Shown one piece after another: positions 8,470-15,749 of a stretch of DNA of 40,967 bases. The translations under genes and the position numbers were made by a program. This DNA comes from an uncultured Veillonella sp. (GTDB taxonomy: Bacteria; Bacillota; Negativicutes; Veillonellales; Veillonellaceae): positions 1 through 40,967 of the forward strand of contig CAKPXR010000006.1 of the NCBI GenBank assembly GCA_934202215.1, in the 5' to 3' direction. The notes beneath the pieces were generated by a model. It did no database searches. It had not been told where the DNA came from and was given only the letters and a program-made list of their open reading frames with translations. Every line of letters begins with the position of its first letter. The stretch's first letter is position 1.

Positions 8470-8487
8470 TATGTATAGGAATACATA
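8470..8487. promoter_or_regulatory. Palindrome between cysK and cysE
   Basis: TATGTAT-AGGA-ATACATA is a perfect 7-bp inverted repeat. A comparable palindrome GTATAT-CCA-ATATAC stands upstream of cysK at 7280-7294. Possible operator of a sulfur-metabolism repressor; no regulator gene is adjacent. Confidence 0.4.
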
Positions 8488-8545
8488 CCACATATGTTGT
8501 ATACTATATATTATATGAGTAGAAGTTATTTGAGATGGAGTCGCT

Positions 8546-9154
8546 ATGATACAAGGTTTACGCGAATTATGGGGCAAAATTCAATATAATATTAAACGCG
8601 TAATGGATTCTGACCCTGCTGCCACCAATGTGTGGATGGTTATCTGGACGTATCCGCATATTACGGCCTTGTTTTGGCATTTCTTTGCGCATCGTCTGTA
8701 CAAGGCGGGGTGGCCAACATTGGCACGTCGGGTAGCTCTACATTCTCGTCACGTCACAGGCATTGAAATCCATCCAGGTGCAACTATCGGTCGTGGTTTA
8801 TTTATCGACCATGGCATGGGCGTTGTTATCGGTGAAACAGCTATCGTAGGAGATAATGTAACCTTGTTCCACCAAGTAACATTAGGTGGTATGTCCTCTA
8901 AAAAGGAAAAACGTCATCCGACCATCGAAGACGAAGTACTCATCGGTACAGGTACGAAAATCTTAGGTGATATTACCATCGGTGCTCGTACAAAAATCGG
9001 TTGTAATCTTGTTATTAAACATGATATCCCTAAAGATATGGTTATCTTTGAAACTGATCCAGAAAATATGTATGTCCGTAAACCTCGTCGTACTAATAAT
9101 GGTAAGGCAGAGGAAAAGAAAATTCCTGACGATTACATAGAATATTATATTTAA
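8546..9154 (+). CDS. cysE: Serine O-acetyltransferase
   Basis: 202 residues, the short Gram-positive-type length. The enzyme acetylates serine with acetyl-CoA as the first step of cysteine synthesis. An N-terminal helical part with HFFAHRLYKAGW and ARRVALHSRHVTGIEIHPGA leads into a left-handed beta helix of hexapeptide repeats (about residues 65-165). These include the acetyltransferase signature GLFIDHGMGVVIGETAIVGD, with the His thought to act in catalysis, and HQVTLGG. The C-terminal tail is charged and ends in IEYYI; a terminal Ile is the usual contact for docking on CysK in the cysteine synthase complex. GGAG lies eight bases before the ATG. Confidence 0.95.
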   Translation: MIQGLRELWGKIQYNIKRVMDSDPAATNVWMVIWTYPHITALFWHFFAHRLYKAGWPTLARRVALHSRHVTGIEIHPGATIGRGLFIDHGMGVVIGETAIVGDNVTLFHQVTLGGMSSKKEKRHPTIEDEVLIGTGTKILGDITIGARTKIGCNLVIKHDIPKDMVIFETDPENMYVRKPRRTNNGKAEEKKIPDDYIEYYI

Positions 9155-9185
9155 TGTAATAAAACTGTATATAATATAGAATGAT

Positions 9186-9229
9186 AAAACCTCTAACTAT
9201 TAGTTGAACTAGTAGTTAGAGGTTTTTTT
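9186..9229 (+). terminator. Terminator after cysE
   Basis: AAAACCTCTAACTA (9186-9199) pairs with TAGTTAGAGGTTTT (9213-9226), followed by further Ts. Confidence 0.9.
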
Positions 9230-9258
9230 ATAAAATATTCAAAAAACAATTTCATGTG

Positions 9259-9287
9259 TTGACAAGGAAAATCATTATTGATAAAAT
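9259..9287 (+). promoter_or_regulatory. Strong promoter of dps
   Basis: Consensus TTGACA (9259-9264), 17-base spacer and TAAAAT (9282-9287). The -10 box is inside an ATTGAT/ATCAAT inverted repeat, so a bound repressor would block it. A second possible -10, TATAAT at 9377-9382, has no good -35. Confidence 0.75.
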
Positions 9288-9312
9288 AATCAATGTAATC
9301 AATATTGATTAC
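9277..9312. promoter_or_regulatory. Double palindromic operator overlapping the dps promoter
   Basis: Two adjacent inverted repeats: ATTGAT-AAAATA-ATCAAT (9277-9294) and the perfect 18-mer GTAATCAATATTGATTAC (9295-9312). Together they hold four ATTGAT half-sites within 36 bases, covering the -10 box and transcription start. The AT-rich dyad resembles Fur/PerR-class sites in general form but does not exactly match either textbook box. Confidence 0.6.
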
Positions 9313-9412
9313 AAATTAAATAAACGAATTGAAAGGCATAGACGCCAACTTGGTTTATTCTGGTTTTTGAATAGACTATAATTGAGAATTAAATGATAAA
9401 AGGAGTATTACT

Positions 9413-9847
9413 ATGAAAAACGTACAACAAGTAAATCAATATTTAGCAGATCTTTCCGTATGGAATGTAAAATTACATAATCTTCATTTCAATGTAACTG
9501 GTCCACAATTCAAATCTATCCATGAATACTTAGAATCCATTTATGATGCTGCTTTTGAATACTTTGATGCAGTAGCAGAACATGTGAAAATGCAAGGTCA
9601 CTTCCCATTAGTAAATTCTGTTGAATATGCTAAATTGGCTAAAATTGGTGAATTAGGTCAAGAAGATGTTCCTCAACATAAAGTTATCGAAATCCTTCTT
9701 CATGACTTCAAATACATGAAAGATCAAGCAGCTGCTATTCGTGAAGCGGCAGGCGAAGAAGATAACTTCTTGCTTTCTAACATGATGGAAGATCACATTG
9801 CATACTATGTAAAACAAATTTGGTTTATCGAATCTATGTTGAAATAA
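9413..9847 (+). CDS. dps: Dps-family DNA-protection ferritin
   Basis: 144 residues, a normal four-helix Dps subunit; twelve assemble into a shell that oxidises and stores iron with peroxide. The intersubunit ferroxidase ligands are visible in LHNLHFNVTGPQFKSIHEYLE (two His) and YDAAFEYFDAVAEHV (Asp/Glu). The N-terminal tail is short and without many lysines, so DNA binding may be weak. AGGAG is eight bases upstream of the ATG. The palindrome-rich promoter points to control by an iron or peroxide repressor. Single-gene unit followed by a tRNA gene. Confidence 0.93.
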   Translation: MKNVQQVNQYLADLSVWNVKLHNLHFNVTGPQFKSIHEYLESIYDAAFEYFDAVAEHVKMQGHFPLVNSVEYAKLAKIGELGQEDVPQHKVIEILLHDFKYMKDQAAAIREAAGEEDNFLLSNMMEDHIAYYVKQIWFIESMLK

Positions 9848-9852
9848 TACAA

Positions 9853-9882
9853 TTGACAACGCCTTATTGGGTATGATATGAT
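9853..9882 (+). promoter_or_regulatory. Promoter of tRNA-Ser
   Basis: TTGACA (9853-9858), 18-base spacer, TATGAT (9877-9882); tRNA begins 16 bases later. Confidence 0.65.
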
Positions 9883-9897
9883 TACCCAGTAAAGCAT

Positions 9898-9988
9898 GGA
9901 GGATTACTCAAGAGGCTGAAGAGGACGGTTTGCTAAATCGTTAGGGCGGGTTACCGTCGCTAGGGTTCGAATCCCTAATCCTCCGCCA
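9898..9988 (+). tRNA. tRNA-Ser (anticodon GCU)
   Basis: 91 bases including encoded CCA. Acceptor arms GGAGGAT / ATCCTCC pair fully, with discriminator G and CCA at 9986-9988. The anticodon stem ACGGT / ATCGT holds loop TTGCTAA, giving anticodon GCT (9932-9934), which reads AGC/AGU. The long variable arm is typical of serine tRNAs, and the T arm is TAGGG-TTCGAAT-CCCTA. Confidence 0.96.
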
Positions 9989-9993
9989 TGCTG

Positions 9994-10025
9994 AGACCTT
10001 GCATCATCCGATGTGAGGTCTTTTT
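9994..10025 (+). terminator. Terminator after tRNA-Ser
   Basis: AGACCT (9994-9999) pairs with AGGTCT (10016-10021), with GCATC/GATGT pairing inside, followed by a T run. Confidence 0.85.
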
Positions 10026-10124
10026 GTTTATTGTCGTATTTACTGGTATGGTCCTAAACGTGTAAGGGCTAAGATGAGTCTAAGGTCTTGTAAATATTGA
10101 TATATAGTGTGTAAGGTTATAGAG

Positions 10125-10153
10125 TTGACGTATGATTAGGGGTTTCATATAAT
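10125..10153 (+). promoter_or_regulatory. Promoter of the SLH-type envelope protein gene
   Basis: TTGACG (10125-10130), exact 17-base spacer, TATAAT (10148-10153). Confidence 0.75.
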
Positions 10154-10187
10154 AGATTGTATCAAATGTAATTTTAAGGAGACTCTT

Positions 10188-10940
10188 ATGAATATAAAAT
10201 ATACACGTCACATACATTTACTTCGTCGCGCTGTTGGCATCGGTACATTATGTCTCGTTGCCTCTGTTGGTCTCGTTCATGCTGAAAGCATTGCTATCCC
10301 AAGTGCACGTCCTATAATGGACGGTGTGAGTGCCGATGTAGAAACTGTTAGTAGCTCTAGCAAAGTACAACACCATGTGAGTACAGGTGTAATTACACCA
10401 AGTGATTGGACGTATACAGCGTTACAAACACTAATTAAGCACGGTGCCATTACAGATGCACATGGTTTTGTCTTTGATGGTAATACAAGCTATACAAAGG
10501 ACGAACTCATGCCTCTTATTGATGAAGTCGTAACAAAACGGGAGCAAATGAACGAAAATGATCGCCAATATGCATTGCGTATTTATCAAGAAAATATGCG
10601 TGATGTGATGGATTATCGTATTGCTCGCGATAAGAAGGTTACTCGAGAACGCCGTCAAAAATTAGACGAAAAGCGTGCTGAAAAGGCTAAGAAATCTGGT
10701 AAAACATACCAAGTATCTAAATCGCAGCAAGATGCTTTAGATGCGGCTAATGATGAGGTAGCAAAACCAGAAGAACGCGCTTTAACTGATGAACAAATCA
10801 AAGAAAAGATGAAGAAGTTCAAAATTGATGATTCTCGCGTTAAAGTAAATAATAATGTGCGCATCCGTTACACAGGTGGTAAGGATAGCAAATCCAAAAC
10901 CGATGCTCGTATGCAAACAGAGATGAGTTTCACTCTATAA
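10188..10940 (+). CDS. Exported SLH-like/coiled-coil protein resembling a barrel-less OmpM-type porin
   Basis: 250 residues. A basic N-terminus and hydrophobic core ending VGLVHAES form a signal peptide (about 1-32). Residues about 68-112 (SDWTYTALQTLIKHGAI then a YTKDELMPLIDEVV helix) fit the S-layer-homology fold that anchors diderm-Firmicute outer-membrane proteins to the cell wall. A long, very charged helical stretch follows (about 112-215). The end, VKVNNNVRIRYTGG and then DARMQTEMSFTL, looks like the first hairpin of a porin barrel before the stop. It is thus far shorter than OmpM porins, which carry a full barrel. AAGGAG precedes the ATG. mntH begins 20 bases later and may share the transcript. 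Confidence 0.7.
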   Translation: MNIKYTRHIHLLRRAVGIGTLCLVASVGLVHAESIAIPSARPIMDGVSADVETVSSSSKVQHHVSTGVITPSDWTYTALQTLIKHGAITDAHGFVFDGNTSYTKDELMPLIDEVVTKREQMNENDRQYALRIYQENMRDVMDYRIARDKKVTRERRQKLDEKRAEKAKKSGKTYQVSKSQQDALDAANDEVAKPEERALTDEQIKEKMKKFKIDDSRVKVNNNVRIRYTGGKDSKSKTDARMQTEMSFTL

Positions 10941-10960
10941 CCCTTAGATGAGGTGTTATA

Positions 10961-12223
10961 ATGATTGATTTTTTAAAGAAACAGCTATTTACCGTACATC
11001 AAAACGGTAAGCAGCAAGTGAGCGAGGTTTTTAAATATATAGGACCTGGTATCATTGTAACCGTTGGTTTCATAGACCCTGGCAACTGGGCGGCAAATCT
11101 TGCTGCTGGTGCTAGCTACGGCTATGAGTTGTTGTGGGTAGTTACACTATCTACCATTATGCTTATTTTGTTGCAGCATAATGTGGCTCATCTAGGTATT
11201 GTGCGAGGACAATGTTTATCCGAATGTGCTTATGAGTTTTTGCCACGTTATGTGTCTCGCTTCGTGCTTAGTACAGCAGGCATTGCGGCGGCAGCGACAG
11301 CATTGGCAGAATTTATTGGTGCTGCCATCGCTTTAAAGATGTTGTTTGGCATCCCAATTTTGATAGGTAGTATTCTAACGGCTCTTATCTGCACCGTTAT
11401 GCTTATTACTAATTCCTATCGCAAGTTAGAGCGAATTATTGCTGGCTTTGTATCCCTTATTGCCTTGGCTTATCTTGTAGAGGTAAATTTGGTCAATGTA
11501 GATTGGGTGTCAGCAGGTATTGGTTGGGTAGATCCTAAGATTCCTAATGAATCGATGCTCGTTATTTTGAGTATCTTAGGGGCTGTTATTATGCCTCATA
11601 ATTTGTTTTTGCACTCAGAAATCATCCAAAGTCGCCAGTTCAATACGCAAGATCCTTCTGTAATGAAGAGACAATTGCGTTATGAATTCCTAGATACTTT
11701 ATTATCTATGGGAATTGGATGGATGATTAACTCCGCCATGATCTTATTGGCGGCTGCAGTGTTCTTTGCTCATGGTATTGAGGTAACAGAGCTTGAACAG
11801 GCTGAGGAATTGTTACGACCTCTTATTGGACCTGCAGCGGGTACCATTTTTGCTATTGCACTGCTCTTTGCAGGCTTTGCTTCATCTGCGACAGCAGGTA
11901 TGGCTGGGGCGAGTATCTTTGCCGGTATGTTTGGTGAGTCTTACGATATGAAAGACTTTCATACGCGCTTAGGGTTGGCATTAACTTATATTCCAGCATT
12001 GTTATTGATTGTATTTGTTACGGATTCATTCCAAGCATTGTTGATTTCTCAAATGTTCTTGAGCTTGCAGCTCCCTATAACGATTTTCTTGCAGCTTTAT
12101 ATGACAAGTAGTCGCAAGGTAATGGGGCAGTATGCGAACCATAAATTTACGAATGTACTATTATGGGGCATTGGTATCATTGTAACAGTTATGAATGTTT
12201 ACTTACTGTATGTAGGTGCATAA
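10961..12223 (+). CDS. mntH: Nramp-family manganese/divalent metal transporter
   Basis: 420 residues, about eleven membrane segments. Proton-coupled uptake of Mn2+ (and Fe2+) is the family role. The metal site is complete: DPGN in FIDPGNWAANLAAG (39-42) on segment 1, and Met211 in AVIMPHNLFLHSE on segment 6. The ATG has GAGG seven bases upstream. No Mn-responsive leader is visible; the short gap from the upstream envelope gene suggests co-transcription. A manganese importer near dps fits defence against oxidative stress, though each has its own promoter region. Confidence 0.93.
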   Translation: MIDFLKKQLFTVHQNGKQQVSEVFKYIGPGIIVTVGFIDPGNWAANLAAGASYGYELLWVVTLSTIMLILLQHNVAHLGIVRGQCLSECAYEFLPRYVSRFVLSTAGIAAAATALAEFIGAAIALKMLFGIPILIGSILTALICTVMLITNSYRKLERIIAGFVSLIALAYLVEVNLVNVDWVSAGIGWVDPKIPNESMLVILSILGAVIMPHNLFLHSEIIQSRQFNTQDPSVMKRQLRYEFLDTLLSMGIGWMINSAMILLAAAVFFAHGIEVTELEQAEELLRPLIGPAAGTIFAIALLFAGFASSATAGMAGASIFAGMFGESYDMKDFHTRLGLALTYIPALLLIVFVTDSFQALLISQMFLSLQLPITIFLQLYMTSSRKVMGQYANHKFTNVLLWGIGIIVTVMNVYLLYVGA

Positions 12224-12319
12224 CACACAAAATTACTCTCTAAGGAGGGCAGTTAGCCAATTAGCTGGTCTTAGTAATCTAATTGGATGAGTTGCTCATA
12301 GTTAAAGCTAATAATGATA

Positions 12320-12347
12320 AAAAGGACCGCGTCAGCGGTCTTTTTTT
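12320..12347 (+). terminator. Terminator after mntH
   Basis: GACCGC (12325-12330), loop GTCA, GCGGTC (12335-12340) then seven Ts. The 96 bases before it hold another inverted repeat, CCAATTAG (12257-12264) / CTAATTGG (12279-12286), of unknown role. Confidence 0.9.
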
Positions 12348-12493
12348 ATGTTAGAACATATAATATTGATTATGTAAAAAGCGTATCTTAGAATACCCAT
12401 GTGGTTTATAAAATATGTTACAATTAAGAATAGCATAATATCTGTAGGGAGGATTCCCTCACTAGTGTAATAGATAGAAATTAGGAGGACCTA

Positions 12494-13096
12494 ATGGCAA
12501 ACGAAGTAAAAGTACAAGATGCAATGCAATCTGATTTCAGTGTTGTAGTAAATGATATTGCAGAGGAATTATTAACGCGCCTAAATATGGATGAAGATGG
12601 TTCTGTTATTGATATGTTCCAAACAGGTTCTTTTGATCCTTGGCAATTATTCGTATTTTTTGGTGCTTTAGAAAAAGCGCTTATTGAGTTTAGAACGGAT
12701 AAACGTAAGAAAACTGTTATCGTTCATGCTCAACCAGAAGCTCTTATTGGTATTGGTCGTGTTGTGACACCTGTATCTACTATGCTTGAACATGTATTGA
12801 TGTCTCGTTTGAACGATATGAGCGAAGGCCGTTTAGAAACAGGTATGCTTACTGTATCTGCCGAAAGTATCGACTATGAAGGTGTTAATCTAAAAGGTCG
12901 TCATGTAGTTATCGTATGTGATCTAGTGGATGAAGATTCTAACTACCTTAAAGAATGCATTAAATTATGTAAAGAAATGAAAGCTAGTCACGTTGTAGCA
13001 GTACCTCTCATGCTGTGGAATCCTGAATTGATCGACAATTTGACTGAGGAAACTATCAAGGCGGAATTATCTCATGAAAATCGTCCTCTCTCCTAG
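12494..13096 (+). CDS. Degenerate phosphoribosyltransferase-fold protein
   Basis: 200 residues, cytosolic. The C-terminal half follows the type I phosphoribosyltransferase pattern: EGVNLKGRHVVIVCDLVDED, then a helix KECIKLCKEMKASHVVAVPLML. It aligns with the PRPP loop of pyrimidine/orotate PRTases (hydrophobic strand, D-D/E, then TTG). Here the acidic pair and the TTG loop are replaced by CDLVDED, so PRPP catalysis looks doubtful. The N-terminal 70 residues are an acidic helical region. AGGAGG lies six bases before the ATG. Its 3' end overlaps yaaA by 23 bases, so the two are translationally linked. It may be a regulator or a non-catalytic paralog; function unknown. Confidence 0.65.
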   Translation: MANEVKVQDAMQSDFSVVVNDIAEELLTRLNMDEDGSVIDMFQTGSFDPWQLFVFFGALEKALIEFRTDKRKKTVIVHAQPEALIGIGRVVTPVSTMLEHVLMSRLNDMSEGRLETGMLTVSAESIDYEGVNLKGRHVVIVCDLVDEDSNYLKECIKLCKEMKASHVVAVPLMLWNPELIDNLTEETIKAELSHENRPLS

Positions 13097-13820
13097 TAAG
13101 ACTAAAACGATTACCCCTGCTACTATCAACGACGGGGCAGTCAATCCTGCAGTCTTAGACGGTCAATTTCAACCGCACATCACACAAGACATTGTAAAAC
13201 ATGTGCAATCTCTGGATGTAGCTGCTCTTGGCAAGGCTTTAAAATTAAAGGAAGATAAGGCGCAGGCGCTCTTTGGTTTTTATCAAAATTTTGAGTCCCA
13301 TCCTGTTGGGCTAGCCTGTGAAAGTTACGATGGTATTGCTTTCAAATATTTAGACTGGTCGAACCTATCTGATGAGGCAAAGTCTTTTGGTGAAAGCCAT
13401 CTTGCTGTGATGTCTGCGTTGTACGGCGTTGTAGAGCCTACGATGGGCGTATGCGATTATCGATTAGATATGGTCGATAAGGTAGGCATTAATCTATATG
13501 ACACATGGCGTGAAGCAGTGGATGCATACTTTCATCAAGAAGATTGGATCCTAAACCTAGCGTCTAAAGAATATGCGAAAATGGTGAATCATCCAAAGGT
13601 GGTAACCGTTGAGTTTTGGGAATTGCGAGGCGACACGTTTAAGCAGATGAGTACATCCTCTAAAATGAGTCGCGGCATAATGGCTCACGAATGCTTAACT
13701 CGACAAGTGAAACATGTGCGAGATTTGCCACGTGAAGTTAATGGATTCACCTGTGTTACAGATATTGAATCTATTACCATACCAAGCGAATCGATGACGG
13801 TTCGTTATGAAAGGAAGTGA
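13074..13820 (+). CDS. yaaA: YaaA-family peroxide-stress protein
   Basis: 248 residues, full length for the YaaA/DUF328 family. In E. coli YaaA lowers intracellular free iron during hydrogen peroxide stress. Family marks are the first residues MKIVLSPSKTKT, then YDGIAFKYLDW, LSALYGVVEP-like MSALYGVVEPTMGVCDYRLDM, and the C-terminal SRGIMAHECLTRQVKHVRDL. The start overlaps the previous gene; GGCGGA lies upstream. hydE follows directly. Grouping with a radical-SAM maturase that has oxygen-sensitive iron-sulfur clusters is consistent with an iron-protective role, but that link is inferred. Confidence 0.9.
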   Translation: MKIVLSPSKTKTITPATINDGAVNPAVLDGQFQPHITQDIVKHVQSLDVAALGKALKLKEDKAQALFGFYQNFESHPVGLACESYDGIAFKYLDWSNLSDEAKSFGESHLAVMSALYGVVEPTMGVCDYRLDMVDKVGINLYDTWREAVDAYFHQEDWILNLASKEYAKMVNHPKVVTVEFWELRGDTFKQMSTSSKMSRGIMAHECLTRQVKHVRDLPREVNGFTCVTDIESITIPSESMTVRYERK

Positions 13821-13824
13821 TTAT

Positions 13825-14943
13825 TTGCAAGTGCAAGACATTCTCGGGAAAGACCTTGTTGGCGATGAATGGCTAACAGAGGATGAGCTAAGATTTCTCA
13901 TGTCTGTAACTGATGAAGAACAGTTGCAGTTAATATATAAAAAGGCTTATGAAGTGAAGGCTAAATATGTAAAGCCTGTAGCGTACTATCGTGGCCTCAT
14001 CGAGTTCTCGAACCGATGTATCAAAAACTGTAATTACTGCGGCATTCGTCGTGAAAATGACAAGACGAAACGCTTTGATATGAATCGTGAAGATATCATC
14101 AAAATGGCGCAGTGGGCCTATGACCATGAATATGGTTCTATTACACTTCAATCCGGAGAACGTTGTGATGATGCCTTTGTTGATTATGTGGTAGACCTTA
14201 TCCGCGATATTAAAGCCATTGGTGATGGTTCCCTTGGTATTACGATGTGTGTAGGAGAGCAAAGCGAAGAGGCATATCGCCGCATGCGTGAAGCTGGTGC
14301 TAGTCGTTATTTATTGCGCATTGAAACAACAAATAAAGAACTGTACCATAAAATTCATCCTCAAGATGAATTACACTCCTTTGAAACGCGCGTTGAATGT
14401 TTGCGTAGCTTGCGCCGCGTAGGTTTCCAAGTTGGTACAGGTGTTATGATTGGTTTACCAGGTCAAACTGAGGAAGACCTTGTAAATGATATCTTGTTCT
14501 ATCGTGATATGGATATTGATATGATCGGTATGGGACCGTATGTAGTACATCATGATACGCCACTAGGTCAAGAGGCATTAGCCATGGGTATCGATGATGA
14601 AGCTGGTAAATTGCGCCGCATTCAATTGGGCCTAAAGATGATTGCGCTGACCCGGTTATTCTTGAAAGACGTAAACATTGCTGCCACAACGGCATTGCAA
14701 GCGCTAGATAAACTAGGCCGTGAAAAAGGTCTTGCTGCAGGGGCCAACATCTTGATGCCTATCATTACCATTCCGGAACACCGTGCAAAATATTTGTTAT
14801 ACGATAACAAACCTTGTGTCGATGACAATGCAGATAAATGTAAAGACTGCTTAACACGTCGCGTAATGTCCATTGGTGACACCGTAGGGTGGAAGCAAAA
14901 TGGTGACTCCAAACATTACGGAAAACGTACAGGAGAGTTTTAG
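13825..14943 (+). CDS. hydE: [FeFe]-hydrogenase H-cluster radical SAM maturase HydE
   Basis: About 372 residues. A radical SAM enzyme that works with HydF and HydG to build the 2Fe subcluster of [FeFe] hydrogenase. The SAM cluster motif NRCIKNCNYCGIR has CX3CX2C (Cys65, 69, 72). The C-terminal CVDDNADKCKDC has the CX7CX2C spacing of the auxiliary cluster found in some HydE proteins. GITMCVGEQSEEAYRRMREAG and YVVHHDTPLG are family-typical. I prefer the TTG at 13825, which has AAAGGAAG seven bases upstream; an in-frame ATG at 13807, inside yaaA, has no ribosome site but is the alternative. HydF, HydG and the hydrogenase must be elsewhere. Confidence 0.92.
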   Translation: MQVQDILGKDLVGDEWLTEDELRFLMSVTDEEQLQLIYKKAYEVKAKYVKPVAYYRGLIEFSNRCIKNCNYCGIRRENDKTKRFDMNREDIIKMAQWAYDHEYGSITLQSGERCDDAFVDYVVDLIRDIKAIGDGSLGITMCVGEQSEEAYRRMREAGASRYLLRIETTNKELYHKIHPQDELHSFETRVECLRSLRRVGFQVGTGVMIGLPGQTEEDLVNDILFYRDMDIDMIGMGPYVVHHDTPLGQEALAMGIDDEAGKLRRIQLGLKMIALTRLFLKDVNIAATTALQALDKLGREKGLAAGANILMPIITIPEHRAKYLLYDNKPCVDDNADKCKDCLTRRVMSIGDTVGWKQNGDSKHYGKRTGEF

Positions 14944-14963
14944 TTTGTATATGAGGTTGTATT

Positions 14964-15629
14964 ATGGAGACAAAATGGTATTCTGATTTTTGGCGGTTAT
15001 TTGCCAGTCCTTTTAGTGGCGGTATTGATCAAGTAGTGCAATCGGGTACTTTGAAAAAAGGCTTTTGGGGCACTGTATTCTTGTGGGCTATTCCATATAT
15101 TATATTAGCTTTATTTGGGACTATGTTAATTCCATTTCTCCCTCATAATGAATTTACTGGTTTGACCTATTTAATCGGTATTGGTGCTAGCTTCGTATTT
15201 ATTTTTGCATGGCTTATCAGTATTGGTTGGTCCTTTGTCATGATTGCTGTCGGATCTTATGTATATAATTGGGTGATTACCAAGCTGGGTGGTACAGATA
15301 ACGTACAGGCCGTAATGAAAGTTAGTTGGTATTTACAAGGTTATGGCGTTCTTCTATTTAGTATTGGCTATATGATAGTCTTGATTTTAATGGGGCTATT
15401 GGGGGTTGTATTTGATAGTAGTGCTATTGCTGGGGTTATGTATTTTGTAGGATCCATAGCTTTGTTCATCATATCTATTTGGGTATCTTTAGAACTTATG
15501 GCAAGACAAGTAATGCTTAGTAAGATGAAAGTATTCATTGCGGCTATATTGACATCTATCGTCTTTGTTATTATTTGGGTCCTCTTTATGGCACTTCTAA
15601 GTGGCTGTGCTTCCATGGTGGGCAGATAA
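14964..15629 (+). CDS. Yip1-like integral membrane protein
   Basis: 221 residues with five to six membrane segments (about 35-58, 65-95, 122-148, 152-180, 187-212). An N-terminal FWRLFASPFSGGIDQVVQSG stretch precedes the first segment, as in bacterial Yip1-domain proteins. The last residues contain Cys-Ala-Ser-Met but no lipobox context. It follows hydE after 20 bases with GAGG before the ATG, and ends with a strong terminator, so it is the last gene of the run that began at 12494. No biochemical function is known for the bacterial family. Confidence 0.7.
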   Translation: METKWYSDFWRLFASPFSGGIDQVVQSGTLKKGFWGTVFLWAIPYIILALFGTMLIPFLPHNEFTGLTYLIGIGASFVFIFAWLISIGWSFVMIAVGSYVYNWVITKLGGTDNVQAVMKVSWYLQGYGVLLFSIGYMIVLILMGLLGVVFDSSAIAGVMYFVGSIALFIISIWVSLELMARQVMLSKMKVFIAAILTSIVFVIIWVLFMALLSGCASMVGR

Positions 15630-15641
15630 CTTAATATTTAT

Positions 15642-15690
15642 AAAGAGTCCTCTTTTTTCGAGAAATTTTTTCGAGAAAAGAGGACTTTTA
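15642..15690 (+). terminator. Terminator after the yaaA-hydE run
   Basis: AGTCCTCTTTT pairs with AAAAGAGGACT, followed by TTTTA. The loop contains two copies of TTTTTTCGAGAAA, which can themselves pair. Confidence 0.85.
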
Positions 15691-15749
15691 TAGTATAGTG
15701 TCGAAATGTATTAGCAAATGCGTAATTTGCCATAAAGGAGGCGATTCCG

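Noticed and set aside
12224..12350. Manganese riboswitch near mntH
   Set aside because: The structured stretch is downstream of mntH and ends in its terminator; no yybP-ykoY core was recognised.
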